Assembly (NCBI GenBank): GCA_037127255.1
Contig: JBANSL010000014.1
Location: 66,447,646-66,511,645 of the forward strand
Direction: 5' to 3'
Length of the DNA stretch: 64,000 bases
DNA from: Persicaria tinctoria
Taxonomy: Eukaryota; Streptophyta; Magnoliopsida; Caryophyllales; Polygonaceae
A program made the translations under genes and the position numbers. The notes below the pieces were generated by a model. It saw nothing but the letters and a program-made list of their open reading frames with translations, did not search any database and was not told the origin of the DNA. How positions within the stretch are numbered: position 1 is the stretch's first letter; every line of letters starts with the position of its first letter. Positions 9,238 through 19,429 of the stretch are shown in pieces.

Positions 9238-12003
9238 GAATTCTATAAAAAATTCTCGGGCCCCGATGGCTTCACTGTTGAATTCTATAAAAAATATTGG
9301 GATATTATCGGTAAATCTGTAATCTGTGCGGTCAACGGGTTTTTCCATTCCGGAAAAATGCTAAAACAAATAAATCATACCTTTATCTCCCTCCTCCCTA
9401 AAAGAGACGATCCCACGGCCACCAGTCACTACCGCCCTATCAGCTTTTGTTCCAATATCTACAAAATTATCTCCAAAATCTTAACTGACATAATGAAAAA
9501 AGTCATTGGTAAACTCATACATCCTCTTCAGGGTGCCTTTGTATCAGACAGGGCTATTCAAGATAATGTTCTGATTGCGCATGAAATCTTCCACTCCTGC
9601 AAAACCCGAAGGGGCCGGGAAGGATGGCTAGCAATAAAACTAGATATGGAAAAAGCATACGATATAGTCGACTGGAACTTTATACAAAAGGTGCTTCAAC
9701 GGTTTGGATTCCACGTTACATTCATTTCCTGGGTAATGGAATGTATTACGACGGTCTCTTTCTCGGTATTAGTCAACAATGGCCCAACAGATCTGATTTA
9801 TCCATCTCGGGGCCTCCGCCAGGGGGATCCGCTATCTCCCTTCCTTTTTATTTTAGGGGCTGAGATTCTGGCTCGAAAACTGGCTGCTGAAGCTAGCTTA
9901 GATAAAACACACATTGGGTTCCCGATTGGACACAACGGCCCTCGAATACCGTTCCTCTTCTTTGTTGATGATATCATAATCTTCTCAAAAAGCAGTTTGG
10001 ATGCAGGGCGCATAGTGAAGACGATTATTGATTCATACTGCAAAGTGTCGGGCCAAAATGTCAACTACCATAAATCTAGTTTCCAAGCTACGAAAGGAAT
10101 TCCGAATCATAGGATCCTCGAGCTACGCACCTGCTTCAGCATCCCTAATGAAAATTCTATAGAAAAGTATTTAGGTTGTCCCATTATCAATGGAAGAGTT
10201 ACCAAAAGTACGTTCGAAGAGATCATTTGTAAATCGAAACAACAATTGACAAAATGGAGGGCTAATGCCCTCTCCCAACAAGGTCGTGCTACTCTGATCA
10301 ACTCCAACCTGTCCGCTAAGCCGTTATATGTTATGCAAAACTTTATGCTCCCCGCGGCTTTGCACAAAGAACTCGACCAGATAAACCGCTCTTTCTTCTG
10401 GAATAAAGATCTCCAGTACCGACCGCTGATTAGCTGGGACATGATCTGTAAACCAAAGCATTTTGGGGGGCTGGGAATTCGAAAATCTAGCGACATGAAC
10501 GTGGCTCTCTAGATGAAGTTATTGTGGAAAATTCTGGCCGAACCCGGTAATGTTTGGGTGTCAGTGATTAGACATAAATACCCGCGTTCTGCCAGTATTT
10601 TTGACTACAAAAACAAAGGGTCCAGCTCTTGGCAGTGGTCCAAGCTGTCTGCTTTGATCGATAAGTTCAAAGAAGGTCTTATTTGGTCCGTTGGAGATGG
10701 GCGAGCTATTAAGTTTTGGACAGACAATTAGATTACAACATCGTCTCTATCAGACAGAGAAGAATGCCCTCAAACTTACAATCAAGACGAAATTGTTAGT
10801 GATTATATCTTGGGGGGAAAGTGGTGGACAGAAAAGCTTCAAGAGGCTCCCCCTATTGATATAGTGCATGAGATCCTAGACATCCCTCTACCTACCTCGA
10901 CCATGCAAGATCGCCTTTACTGGTGGCCGGATAGGGAAGGATGGTTCACTACTGCCAGTGCATATAAATTGATTACAACTCAGTCAACATCACTCACAGA
11001 CCACAATGCCTGGATTTGGAAGATTAACACACCCCCGAAAGTTAAAAACTTTCTTTGGAAAATCGCTCAGGATGGCCTCCCCACGGCCTCTAGGCTGTCC
11101 AATAGGGGTTCAGCGGTCCCATCCACCCGCTCTCTGTGTAATGCGGCTCCAGAAGATGAGGTCCATCTTTTTCTAGAGTGTTCCTTCATCCAAGCGATCC
11201 ACCAGCTTCCGCCCCAAGAACAGCCAAAAATTGCATGCCTGATTGCACAAACTCGGGACATTAAGCCCATTCTATCCACACTTGGAAAGAGCCTTCCTCC
11301 GTCCGCCCTGACCAACCTCGCCTTCTCGTGGTGGACGACTTGGTGTGTCAGGAACAAACATCTGTTTCAACAGGCTGCAATCCCGCGAAAAGAAATAGCT
11401 TTACGACTGATCAAATCACATATAGATAACTGGAACAAGACGACAGTTGCGGAGATTGACTTTGAGGATGACTTTCGTCCGATTTGCCGGTGCTCTGTTA
11501 AAAAACAAAGTAAGAATAAAAAAATAATTTCTTGGTGAAAGCCTCCTCGAGGCACTTTCAAGCTAAATTTCGATGGATCAACTCTCTCTAATGGTGATAG
11601 CTCAGCAGGTGTCATTGTTAGGGATTGGGGTGGTCACCCTATTTCAGTACACCACCAACGACTGGGCAAACAAAATCCACTCACAGCGGAAGCCTTAGCT
11701 CTTAAAATAGGAATCCAACAGGTGCGGCAACTAAATATAGGAAAAATCCAGATTGAAGGCGACAACAAGATAATCATCGATCACTTGAATAGGAAATCCA
11801 ACTGCCCTTGGGAAATCGAATTAATTCTGTCGGATGCTCAAGTCCTGCTATCGACTATGGAAGAAGTAGTTTTCTTTCATGTTCCTCGTATGGGCAATAG
11901 AGTGGCGGATAAGGTTGCACACCTTAGCCACTCTGCCCGAGGAGTCGATATTAAAAATGACTCAGGTCTCCTTGACCTCATCCGCAAGGATGCTGCCGGG
12001 TAG
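9238..12003 (+). pseudogene. LINE-B ORF2 fragment: RT, zf-RVT, RNase H
   Basis: The fragment is a single reading frame from 9238 to the TAG at 12001-12003, broken only by three internal stops: TAG 10510, TAG 10729 and TGA 11536. Domains in order: SGPDGFTVEFYKKYW and FHSGKMLKQINHTF (RT start), LDMEKAYD, GLRQGDPLSPF, the FVDDIIIF catalytic box near 9961-9985, a post-RT region (FFWNKD, LISWD), zf-RVT (HLFLEC near 11165), then RNase H (LNFDGS, TAEALAL, IEGDNK, VPRMGNRVADKVAH). All three stops fit C-to-T changes on one strand or the other (CAG to TAG, TGG to TAG, TGG to TGA), as expected for a methylated transposon. Confidence 0.9.
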
Positions 12004-12028
12004 GGATAGCCCACCCGAATTCTTTCCT
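11997..12028 (+). promoter_or_regulatory. 3'-terminal stem-loop of LINE-B overlapping the ORF2 stop
   Basis: The outer stem is CGGGT (11997-12001) with ACCCG (12013-12017), there is a bulged A, and the inner stem is GGG with CCC and a loop ATAG. The ORF2 stop TAG (12001-12003) lies within it. The spacer AATTCTTTCCTTAT leads to the (TA)n tail. The same architecture with different stem bases occurs in LINE-C and in several short elements of this window. The likely role is the RNA site recognised by the LINE reverse transcriptase; this is inference from known LINE/SINE 3'-end recognition. Confidence 0.65.
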
Positions 12029-12046
12029 TATATATATATATATATA

Positions 12047-12060
12047 AACATCCTCAACAT
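12047..12060. repeat. Target-site duplication, right of LINE-B
   Basis: This is an exact copy of 9221-9234 (AACATCCTCAACAT). Confidence 0.92.
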
Positions 12061-12160
12061 TTCTCAAATATTTTTGTGTTTTCAAATATCAGTTATGACT
12101 TTCTCATTTGCGCTAGATTTGCATAAGAAAATCCATATCATTTTTACAAATTTATTACAA

Positions 12161-12424
12161 CGGAAATTTCGCCAGGTACCAATGCGTATTGCAATTTTCG
12201 CGAGATATATAACTTTTTTGCAAATTTCACATGGTACCCCTAGGGTTTTGTAACATTTTGCGTCGTGCCCTTAATGGTAAAATCTAACAGATGCTTTGAA
12301 TGGCGTTAGATTTTAAACAAAAAAAAACTCACCATCGAAGAAAGAAAGAGAGAGCGAAATATGCAAAAGAGTTGTATACCTCGCGAAATTCGCAATACCT
12401 TAGGGGTACCTGGTGAAGTTTCTG
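12161..12424. mobile_element. Mutator-type MITE with 9-bp TSD
   Basis: The terminal inverted repeats (TIRs) are CGGAAATTTCGCCAGGTACC at the left and CAGAAACTTCACCAGGTACC as the reverse complement of the right. The similarity continues inward for about 75 bp (the GAGATATATAAC / GAGGTATACAAC blocks). A 9-bp duplication TTATTACAA flanks it at 12152-12160 and 12425-12433. There is no coding capacity. A related half-copy may lie at about 32880-33000. Confidence 0.8.
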
Positions 12425-12460
12425 TTATTACAATTATGTTGTAACTAATGTGAGCATATT

Positions 12461-12615
12461 TTTTTTGATAAGGTAATAATTCGAGATCAGGTATACCTGA
12501 ATCTCGATGGCCGACAAGTCGGCAGACGAAAACCCGTTAAAACATACAACCGAAAATAAAAAAGCAGTGTAATACAGCAAGTGGAAACGCACACTACAAG
12601 AAACGAGCCAAGGAA
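12461..12615 (-). mobile_element. SINE-like retroelement tail (minus strand)
   Basis: On the minus strand this ends in A8 preceded by AATTATTACCTTATC. It carries hairpin A (GCCGAC/GTCGGC, 12510-12523) and hairpin B (12482-12506, outer CGAGAT/ATCTCG, inner CAGG/CCTG). The same tail occurs at 14680-14781, 16318-16400 and 31383-31499. The 5' boundary and TSD were not found, so the right limit is approximate. Confidence 0.6.
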
Positions 12616-13208
12616 AACTAACTATTACTTCTTGTTTTCAAAAAAAAACTATTGCTTCTTATTCCTCTTTTTTCTTTTGTAATGACAATAGTTTTGAGAT
12701 AAACGATTAATCTTTCACGAATCAAAACTTCAACAGTTGTATTGAAAAAAGAAAACAACATGCTGCCAACTATACTTATCCAAACGGACCAAACCGACGA
12801 AAACTTAGATACTACCGAGTATGATTTAACAAATATGCGTTTCAAGTCAATCACCAACACACTTGAACAATAGATGAATCAAAAACATAAATTTTGAAGA
12901 TGAATGCATATATTTTCTAATAAAATGTTTTTTTTAAGCAGTGAAAGCAATTAGAAAGAAAATGACTGCCAGTGTGATTGCCTAGCTTCTTTCTATAGCG
13001 TCCTTTCGGCCGATAACATTCAATTCTATATTGATGATAAAACCTCCGTTGGTATGTATGTTAGACGAGCGATCCTGTTTCCAATAAAATGTTGAATTTG
13101 AATGAAATCGAACATAAGCATTAATTCAATAATAAATAAATAAATTAGCGGGGAAAAAAAAGATTTTTAATAAATGAAAAGTCAATTGTTGCCGGCCTCA
13201 GGTCAAAT
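12616..13208. other. Non-coding, AT-rich
   Basis: No gene or structured element is recognised. A TTTCGGCC segment near 12995 is isolated. Confidence 0.45.
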
Positions 13209-13221
13209 GTTAGCAAGACGA

Positions 13222-14781
13222 TAGAATTACCAAATTGGGGCAAATACACTCCTCCTTCCATGGCTGTGCGCAGGTGAGCTCCGACCACCACTTCCGACTC
13301 TATCTCTCTTCGGAGTGCCCAAATCTCTCCTCGGAGAGCCTAAATCTCTCTTCGGAGAGCCCAATCTCCTCTCTTCGGAGAGTCTCGGCCTTGGCCGCTC
13401 AATTCCGACTTCGGTCGGCCTCACCTCGGCTTTGGCCGCCTCAGAACCATCGCTGTCCCGACAAGCCCTGTTTGGTGTGTTGATGAACGAGGCTAATCCC
13501 CACCTCAATCACCTCCTTTGATGTCTGATTAAATCCAAAATCAAGTTGGGGCACTCTCTGATTTCGGTTTTGTGTCCCTAAATCAATCTTCTTACATGCC
13601 CAATTGTACATATACGTCTCAATAGTCCCCCAAGTCGTCAATTTGTGTTCCGATTTGGGGCTTCGGGTTTCACCTCCGATTCATCGTGCTCCCGCTGCGG
13701 CTTTGAGCACTGGTTTGTGGGGCTTCGGCTCCCGTGAAATCGCCGGTCTCCTCTTTCCGGTCCTAGTTTGTGGTTTCCAGTGAGCCTCTCGCCGCTGACT
13801 GGCTTCTAATCTCCTCCATCTCGGCCGTCGCTGATCGTTCTTTCGGCTGGAGCTTCCTCCCGGTGGTGGTTTGGTCTCGGTTGTCTTGGTCGCCGTCGTT
13901 CGGCTGCTCTCGTTCGGTTGTCTTGGGGTCATTCCTGGTCGCCTCCTCACTCCTTTTCCCTCCCCGGTGTCTCTCTCCACCCTTCCTCTGGTGGGGTTTG
14001 GTGTGTGCCGTTGGTGGAATTGTTTCTTCACCTGGCTGTCGTCTTCCTTTGCCGACCGCTCTCCTTTCCTGCCCTAGACGTGCCAGGTGCCCATGTTGTC
14101 TCTTCATGGGCTTGGACTGTGTTCCTTTGGGCCCAAGGCTTTTGCCTTGGGCCCAAAGCTGGCCCGATGGAATAAGAATTAAATAAAATTGAAAATTAAA
14201 ATTTTAAACATATAATTAATTAATTCCGGATCCTTCCCGCGGATTACTCTTGCGCTCTTTGCCCTCTCGCGGTCGTGCTTCATTTTCTCGAGTTGGTTGG
14301 AGTTCTGTTTGTGGGTTCGTGGTTAGTTTCGGTTGAGGAGTAGTTTTGCGGCCCTGGTTGATCGAAGTGATCGTGTTGGTAGTGTTCGTGGTCTCCGAAG
14401 ATCCTTCATCTAGGTGAAGGGAACGTCGTGTGATCCACACTTCCCCAGGTGTCGTCTTTGCCCTACGTGGATTGCTGCTTTCCGTCTTTCCAGCGGCGAG
14501 ACATCGTGTCAGTTGTGCTGTCCCATGCGCTCGCTATCCACTTCGCCACGTCGGGTCTCCATCTTCTCGTTGCTGTGTCCGTTTATGTGCTTAGGGTTTG
14601 GGGTTTTCCGGGTTTGTTTCTTGTAGTTCTTTTATTGTATTAGGTAGTTGTTGTATGTTGTATTTCTTTTTCTATGTTGTATGTTTAGACGGCTTGCCGT
14701 CTGCCGACTTTGTCGGCCTCTCGAGGTTCGGGCCTGTCCGGCCTCGAATTATTTCCTTATCAAAAAAAAAAAAAAAAAAAA
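13222..14781 (+). mobile_element. 1.56-kb non-autonomous poly(A) retroelement with 13-bp TSD
   Basis: GTTAGCAAGACGA flanks it at 13209-13221 and 14782-14794. It ends in A19-20 preceded by the shared tail (hairpin A GCCGAC-TTT-GTCGGC, hairpin B with CGAGG/CCTCG, then AATTATTTCCTTATC). The body is GC-rich, 50-60 percent in the 13.2-14.2 and 14.2-14.6 kb blocks, unlike its AT-rich surroundings. It shows no endonuclease, RT or ORF1 motifs. Open frames of up to 138 codons (13770-14186) match nothing I recognise. It could be a long SINE-like element moved by LINE machinery, a LINE 5' region joined to a LINE tail, or a retroposed chimeric transcript. Confidence 0.8.
13300..13385 (+). repeat. Short tandem repeats, CTCTTCGGAGAGCC type
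   Basis: About four imperfect units of 20-25 bp, with variants of TCTCTTCGGAGAGCC, lie at the 5' end of the 1.56-kb element. Each unit is itself partly palindromic (CTC...GAG). Confidence 0.7.
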
Positions 14782-14794
14782 GTTAGCAAGACGA

Positions 14795-15009
14795 CGTCCC
14801 CTGAAGTCGTTTCAACTTGTTTTAAAATCATTAACACGTGATTAGATCATCGTAGGCCCACAAAGAGATCCACACAATAGCGACTGCTTATTTGGTAAAA
14901 ATTTATACTACTAGCCTTTGTTTTTTAGTTGGATTCCCTTCACATTATTTTTGTACCTTCATTTATAAAGAATGGGTAAATTAAATCATCGAAATATCAA
15001 CTTTACATT
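14795..15009. other. Non-coding spacer
   Basis: Nothing recognisable beyond the TSD at its left edge. Confidence 0.4.
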
Positions 15010-15045
15010 CTCCCTCCGTCCTAAAAACAGTTGAGACGGAGGGAT
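15010..15045. mobile_element. Stowaway MITE remnant
   Basis: CTCCCTCCGTC and GACGGAGGGA ends are brought within 36 bp of one another, the hallmark of a Stowaway element whose centre has been deleted. Confidence 0.55.
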
Positions 15046-15094
15046 AATAAGTAATAATCGATAAGATTATTTCATGAATTCTTATAGGGTGTGG

Positions 15095-15245
15095 TTATAT
15101 ATACCACAAATCATAAGGTTAAAATTGCACGTCCTTAAAGACGTGCAAGCCTTGTGTCTAATTAATATTTTTTTTAAAAAAATTAACCCCTTTTAATCAT
15201 GCACGTCCTTAAGGACGTGCATGATTTAGGGTGTATATAGCCGAA
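15095..15245. mobile_element. Palindromic MITE-like element with 32-bp perfect palindrome
   Basis: Two related dyads centred on CACGTCCTTAA..GACGTG occur near 15137-15160 and at 15195-15226; the second is perfect over 32 bp. The outer parts (GGTGTGGTTATATATACC at the left, and ATTTAGGGTGTATATAG at the right) are roughly inverted copies. No TSD is established. Confidence 0.5.
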
Positions 15246-15334
15246 CTGTTCTTATAATATAACGATGCAATAACTTAGGCTTCGTGTGCTTTATTTTTGT
15301 TTCAAAATAAATATACTCACCTAAGTGAAACACC

Positions 15335-15349
15335 TAACAAAATGCTTCT
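15335..15349. repeat. SINE target-site duplication, left copy
   Basis: TAACAAAATGCTTCT here is repeated at 15455-15469, on either side of the SINE at 15350-15454. Confidence 0.9.
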
Positions 15350-15454
15350 TTTGAATTGGTAAATAAAGTGCGATCATCCGAGATTCGAATCGAAAACCTA
15401 TGATTACTACCCACAAGTCTTTTTCGATGAGCTATTCCGAAATGGTAATTTCAG
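15350..15454 (-). mobile_element. tRNA-derived SINE, copy 1
   Basis: The 15-bp TSD TAACAAAATGCTTCT (15335-15349, 15455-15469) frames it. Read on the minus strand it has a Pol III A-box-like GGAATAGCTCATCG, a B-box-like GATTCGAATC, and the short tail CTTTATTTACCAATTC. The element is only about 105 bp with no poly(A). The same family occurs at 37890-37986 and 51245-51343. Confidence 0.8.
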
Positions 15455-15469
15455 TAACAAAATGCTTCT

Positions 15470-16317
15470 CGCATCGAACCAAAAGAGCAACAAGCTGTAC
15501 ATATTGGATAAAGTATTCGATCCAGCATGTGATCCAATAAATCTATATTATCGAACAACTGATCCAATGGGCAATGGAATGGGCCATAGGGCCCAAAAAA
15601 AGCCCATTTTAGTCCACTGCCTTAATCCAGCTTTTTTTTTTAAAAAAAAAAAGTAAAGTAAAATTCAAAATAACAATCGAGAACTAGTAAAAAAATGATA
15701 GACGGACTGGCCATCGTAAAGCAGCAAATACAAAACCAAAATCAAGAGAGTCAAAAGACAAGAACACAACAAAGGCAAAGTTCCAAGCGACGGAAGGAGT
15801 ACTAACGCATTGACGAAAGCAGCATTGTCGAATGTAGATTAACGGGATACACTCGCCTGGTGGGAAATGAACAAGTATAGCTCATACATGATCAAACCAA
15901 AACAACGGTAGGTGAAAGTAGAACGACAACCAATGAAAGAGAGGGATTCGATTCGATTAATGGAGTCGGGATTAGTAACAAGGATCTTCCCTTCATAAGG
16001 TCAAAAATGATTGGGTTCAATTTCGTCTGCTCAACAAATAAAGTGATCAAAAGAGCACCACATAAACAAAGTTGATTCATACCTGAAAATCAAATGCCAA
16101 AAAGCCATCAAAGACATCAAATTCAACAACAAAGATCATGAGTACAAACTCCGATTTAAAGATTCAGTAACCCGTATATAGCTGTTGTTGAAAGATTTCT
16201 TAAAATCGAAATGGGTTCATAGAAGAGATTCAAAGAATCCAAGGTACAATATCAATAGACAAATAGATGCAAATGAAATTGTAAATTCATTGTTCGAAGA
16301 TCGGGTTTGTTTAGGAT
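15470..16317. other. Non-coding region, no recognised gene
   Basis: It holds A/T runs and short open frames without recognisable content. AAAAAGTAAAGTAAAATTC near 15650 looks like an old poly(A) tail. Confidence 0.4.
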
Positions 16318-16480
16318 TTTTTTTTTTTTTTGATTGATTAAGAATTCAAGGTCAGATATATCTGAATCTCGATATGCCGATAATTCGTCAGACGAAAGAC
16401 AAATCTAGTCAAAACTAAATCAAACAAGTTAAGGACGTGAAATACAAACGAAGCCAAGCAACATTATAAAACAGCACCAC
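16318..16480 (-). mobile_element. SINE-like retroelement tail, second minus copy
   Basis: On the minus strand this ends in A12-15 preceded by AATTCTTAATCAATC. It keeps hairpin B with inner stem CAGA/TCTG where the 12461 copy has CAGG/CCTG, a compensatory difference. Its outer stem and hairpin A are partly decayed. The 5' limit is uncertain. Confidence 0.55.
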
Positions 16481-17200
16481 AAGCCTTAGTTTTTTTTCTC
16501 CTTCTTGTCAAAAGCTAGATACTTGTTTGAAATATATCCTTCTCCATATATATTTGATATCATATTACTAAGTTCAAAATTATAATCTTCAAGAATAGTT
16601 TGATTAATTATGCATGAATAATAGGAAATCAAGGAGAAAGAGGGAGGAAAGCACCTGGCCCAACAACCCTCAGAATAATGGGATTGGAGAAACAACACAA
16701 AGGGCAGCCGAATTTTTTTTTTCCCTATTTAATCTCAAGGCTTTATACTTTTATAGTATATCTTTGGCCAAAATTTATTCTAAAATAAGTGCTTTATAAG
16801 GGTTTTTTTACAATTTAATTGGAAGAGGCAATTGGTTATCATTTTTCATGACTTTAAAATATTTAGAATTTATTTGTTTCTAAAAAAACACGTGTTTATC
16901 CTATTTAGAATTTATCTATAACTTGTATAGTCTTTCTATGGATTAATGAAATTTGGCGGAAAAAAAAAATCGAAATGAAGATGTTAATTTGTAAGCAAGC
17001 GTTTGTGTGTGCATGTATTAGACGTTAACTATATGGGTGTATTTTAGACGTTAACATAACTGAATTTGATAGTATCATCAAATAATGATTCAAATCTTTA
17101 ATAAAATTCCATCAAAAAAATCTTTAATAAAAAGAGGTAATTTTGAACCATTGACTTCAATTATCAAGAATTTTTTTTTGTCAAATGTCGATTTTTAAAG
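16481..17200. other. Non-coding, AT-rich
   Basis: There is a poly(A)-like A10 at about 16960 after ATTTGGCGG. No gene is seen. Confidence 0.4.
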
Positions 17201-17293
17201 TCTCGTTGGACCAAACCAGAAAGCTCAATTGATATTAGCTGAAGAAGTCCATCGTATGTTTTCCTAACAACTTCTTTCTCGTTCTCGACCTCA

Positions 17294-17494
17294 TTGGCTC
17301 ATTCACTAACATCGCAAATGAACTTGAACCGGCGATCACCTTCGTCCCCACGAAATCAAGCGCCGGCAGCGGTCTTCCTCAAGAATTCCGTCGTAGATTC
17401 AGGGGCTAGGTATCCTCACAAGCATAACCAATTGATCGGCCTTGGTTTCTCTGTGTTTGTGAGCGATTTCGTCGATTTCCAGTCAACGCCTTAA
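17294..17494 (+). other. Unassigned GC-richer block with a 66-codon open frame
   Basis: The block at 17270-17760 has a base composition more like an exon or 5' UTR than its surroundings. An ATG frame encodes a basic, Ser/Pro-rich start (NLNRRSPSSPRNQAP). I recognise no family, and no splice partner can be shown. CCCTGTACGATTG occurs twice (about 17660 and 17703). It may be a captured or decayed first exon. Confidence 0.2.
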
Positions 17495-18119
17495 TTTCTT
17501 TGATCGGTTATCGCTTGATCTTGATGGAGCACGGTTTGTTCTACTGCTTTGTTCAATCAATTTGGTGAATTGATTTGTGAAGATCGGCCTGGTATGGCGT
17601 TTGAATTTTGAATCGGTGGCCTAGCTAGCATTGACTTTCGCAAGTTCTTCGCTTGGTCCCCTGTACGATTGATTGATGCATAGGTCGGGTGAGTGTCAAT
17701 GACCCTGTACGATTGTTTTGAAATCAAAACAAACAGGGGCAAGTTGTCATCTGAGCTTTGTAATTCTAATTAATCACTCCCTGAGTTTTGTAATTTTAGT
17801 TTGCTGGCTTGATTTTTTTTTTCAATTATTTTTCAGCTTTTTAAACAAATGGTGACCAAGTACTAATCTATATATATTTGGACATTTAATTAGGTTGTGA
17901 CACTGGTCACACTGTTCGTTGTGATCTTTATTTTTACCGTTCTACAATCAGTCACCACATTATGTGTGGTATTTTTATTTTTTATGATAATTTTAAGTGG
18001 AAATAATAACATGGAGACACTGTATTTGAGTGATATTATATGTTTTTCTTATCTCGTGTCTCGACAAATGTTTAAAATTAATTGGGGATACAATTTTGTT
18101 TGTCATCGCCATCAGAGTC

Positions 18120-18740
18120 ATCACATGTGTTAGTAAAAAAAAAAAGCTCCTCTAGGGTTTAGGATGACACTGTTGATAAAGGTGATAACCATTGATAAGG
18201 GTGTCACCAAAAAATGATTTTCTTATCTCGCGTCTCGGAAAATGTTTAAAAACTAAGATGTCATAAAAAAAATTGTCACCACAAGTGTCACTATTGATAA
18301 AGGTGATGAAACTAATCTCGTATAAAAATCTAAAAACTAATTAAGTTGTCACAAAAAAAAAATTGTCACCATATGTGTCACCATTGATAAAAGTGATGAC
18401 ACTAATATCGTAAATTAAAAAAAAAACTCTAAAAACTAAGTTGTCACCACTGATAAAGGTGGTGATACTTATAATCTCGAAAAAAAAATAATCTGAAAAC
18501 TAAGTTGTCAAAAAAAAATGTCACCACGGATAAAGGTAGTGACACTAATCTCGTAAAAAAAACTCTAAAAACTAAGTTGTCACCACTGATAAATGCGGTG
18601 ACACTAATCTCGTAAAAAAAATACTAAAAACTAACCTGTTACAAAAAAAAAATCGCCACCTCTGATAAAAGTGGTGACACAAATCTCGTACAAAAAAACT
18701 TGTCACCAAAAAATTTGTTTATCATCATACATGTGTCATC
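18120..18740. repeat. Array of about eight hairpin repeats (GTCACC..GATAAAG..GGTGAC)
   Basis: Units of about 55-90 bp share a core TGTCACCAC-x8-GTGGTGACA whose loop is TGATAAAG or a variant, followed by CTAATCTCGTA, an A-rich run, and CTCTAAAAACTAAGT. Cores lie near 18160, 18185, 18290, 18380, 18445, 18520, 18580 and 18655. Arms mutate but mostly keep pairing. Confidence 0.75.
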
Positions 18741-18979
18741 AAAGTCACTGACCTTGATCGGTAAATGATCAAATTAAAAATGGGAAGAAAGGAGGTTATA
18801 TTGAAAATGGAAAGGAAGGACAAAAATGTCATAATGGACATTTTGCAAAATAGCTTATAAAAATGGACATTTTGCAAAATGGCTTGTAAAATGGCATATT
18901 AAAAATGGATACTTAGCAAAAAAAAATCTATAATATACTATTTTTTATATTTTATTATTATGATTTATTGATCAATAAA

Positions 18980-19378
18980 AATATATAAATTTATTTATTT
19001 TCGTTTTCTAACCCTAAATCTCTAATATTACATACGATTTGACATTGAAACTCGAGTGAAATAATGATTATATCTTCTAATATTGACTTTTTATGTATGT
19101 TATAAGACATAATGTCATTTAAGACTTGTAGTTTTTACAACAATTTGTTTTTTTTTATTATAGCTGTATGTGGTATATATAAATTTATTTATTTTCATTT
19201 TCTAACCCTAAATCTCTAATATTACATATACGATTTGACATTCAAACTCGAGTGAAATAATGATTATATCTTCTAATATTGACTTTTTATGTATGTTATA
19301 AGACATAATGTCATTTAAGACTTGTAGTTTTTACAACAATTTGGTTTTTTTTTATAATAGTTGTATGTGGTATATATA
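18980..19378. repeat. Tandem duplication, period 194 bp
   Basis: The block beginning TATATAAATTTATTTATTTTC and containing TCTAACCCTAAATCTC (19007 and 19201) is present twice in direct tandem with few differences. The second copy ends at about 19378. Confidence 0.85.
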
Positions 19379-19429
19379 ATAACAATTTATCTTTCGACTT
19401 AGACGAAAATAGACAAAATTAAATGGGCA

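Larger units (their letters stand above)
9235..12046 (+). mobile_element. LINE-B, 5'-truncated L1-type retrotransposon
   Basis: The insertion is framed by a 14-bp TSD. It starts inside ORF2, in the linker just before RT, and ends in a (TA)n tract (about 12029-12046) instead of plain poly(A). The extreme 5' end carries a 19-bp sequence (9235-9253) that is repeated 42 bp downstream (9277-9295), a likely template-jump scar made at integration. It is closely related to LINE-C by shared protein blocks (EKYLGCPIINGRV, SLSQQGR..LINSNLS). Confidence 0.92.

Noticed and set aside
13770..14186. 138-codon frame in the 1.56-kb element as a host protein
   Set aside because: Ser/Trp/Cys-rich translation with no recognisable motif; long frames are common in this GC-rich block on several strands.
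17897..18133. 78-codon hydrophobic frame before the hairpin array
   Set aside because: Low-complexity AT-rich translation; the segment already contains fragments of the array motif (GTCACC, TTATCTCGTGTCTCG).
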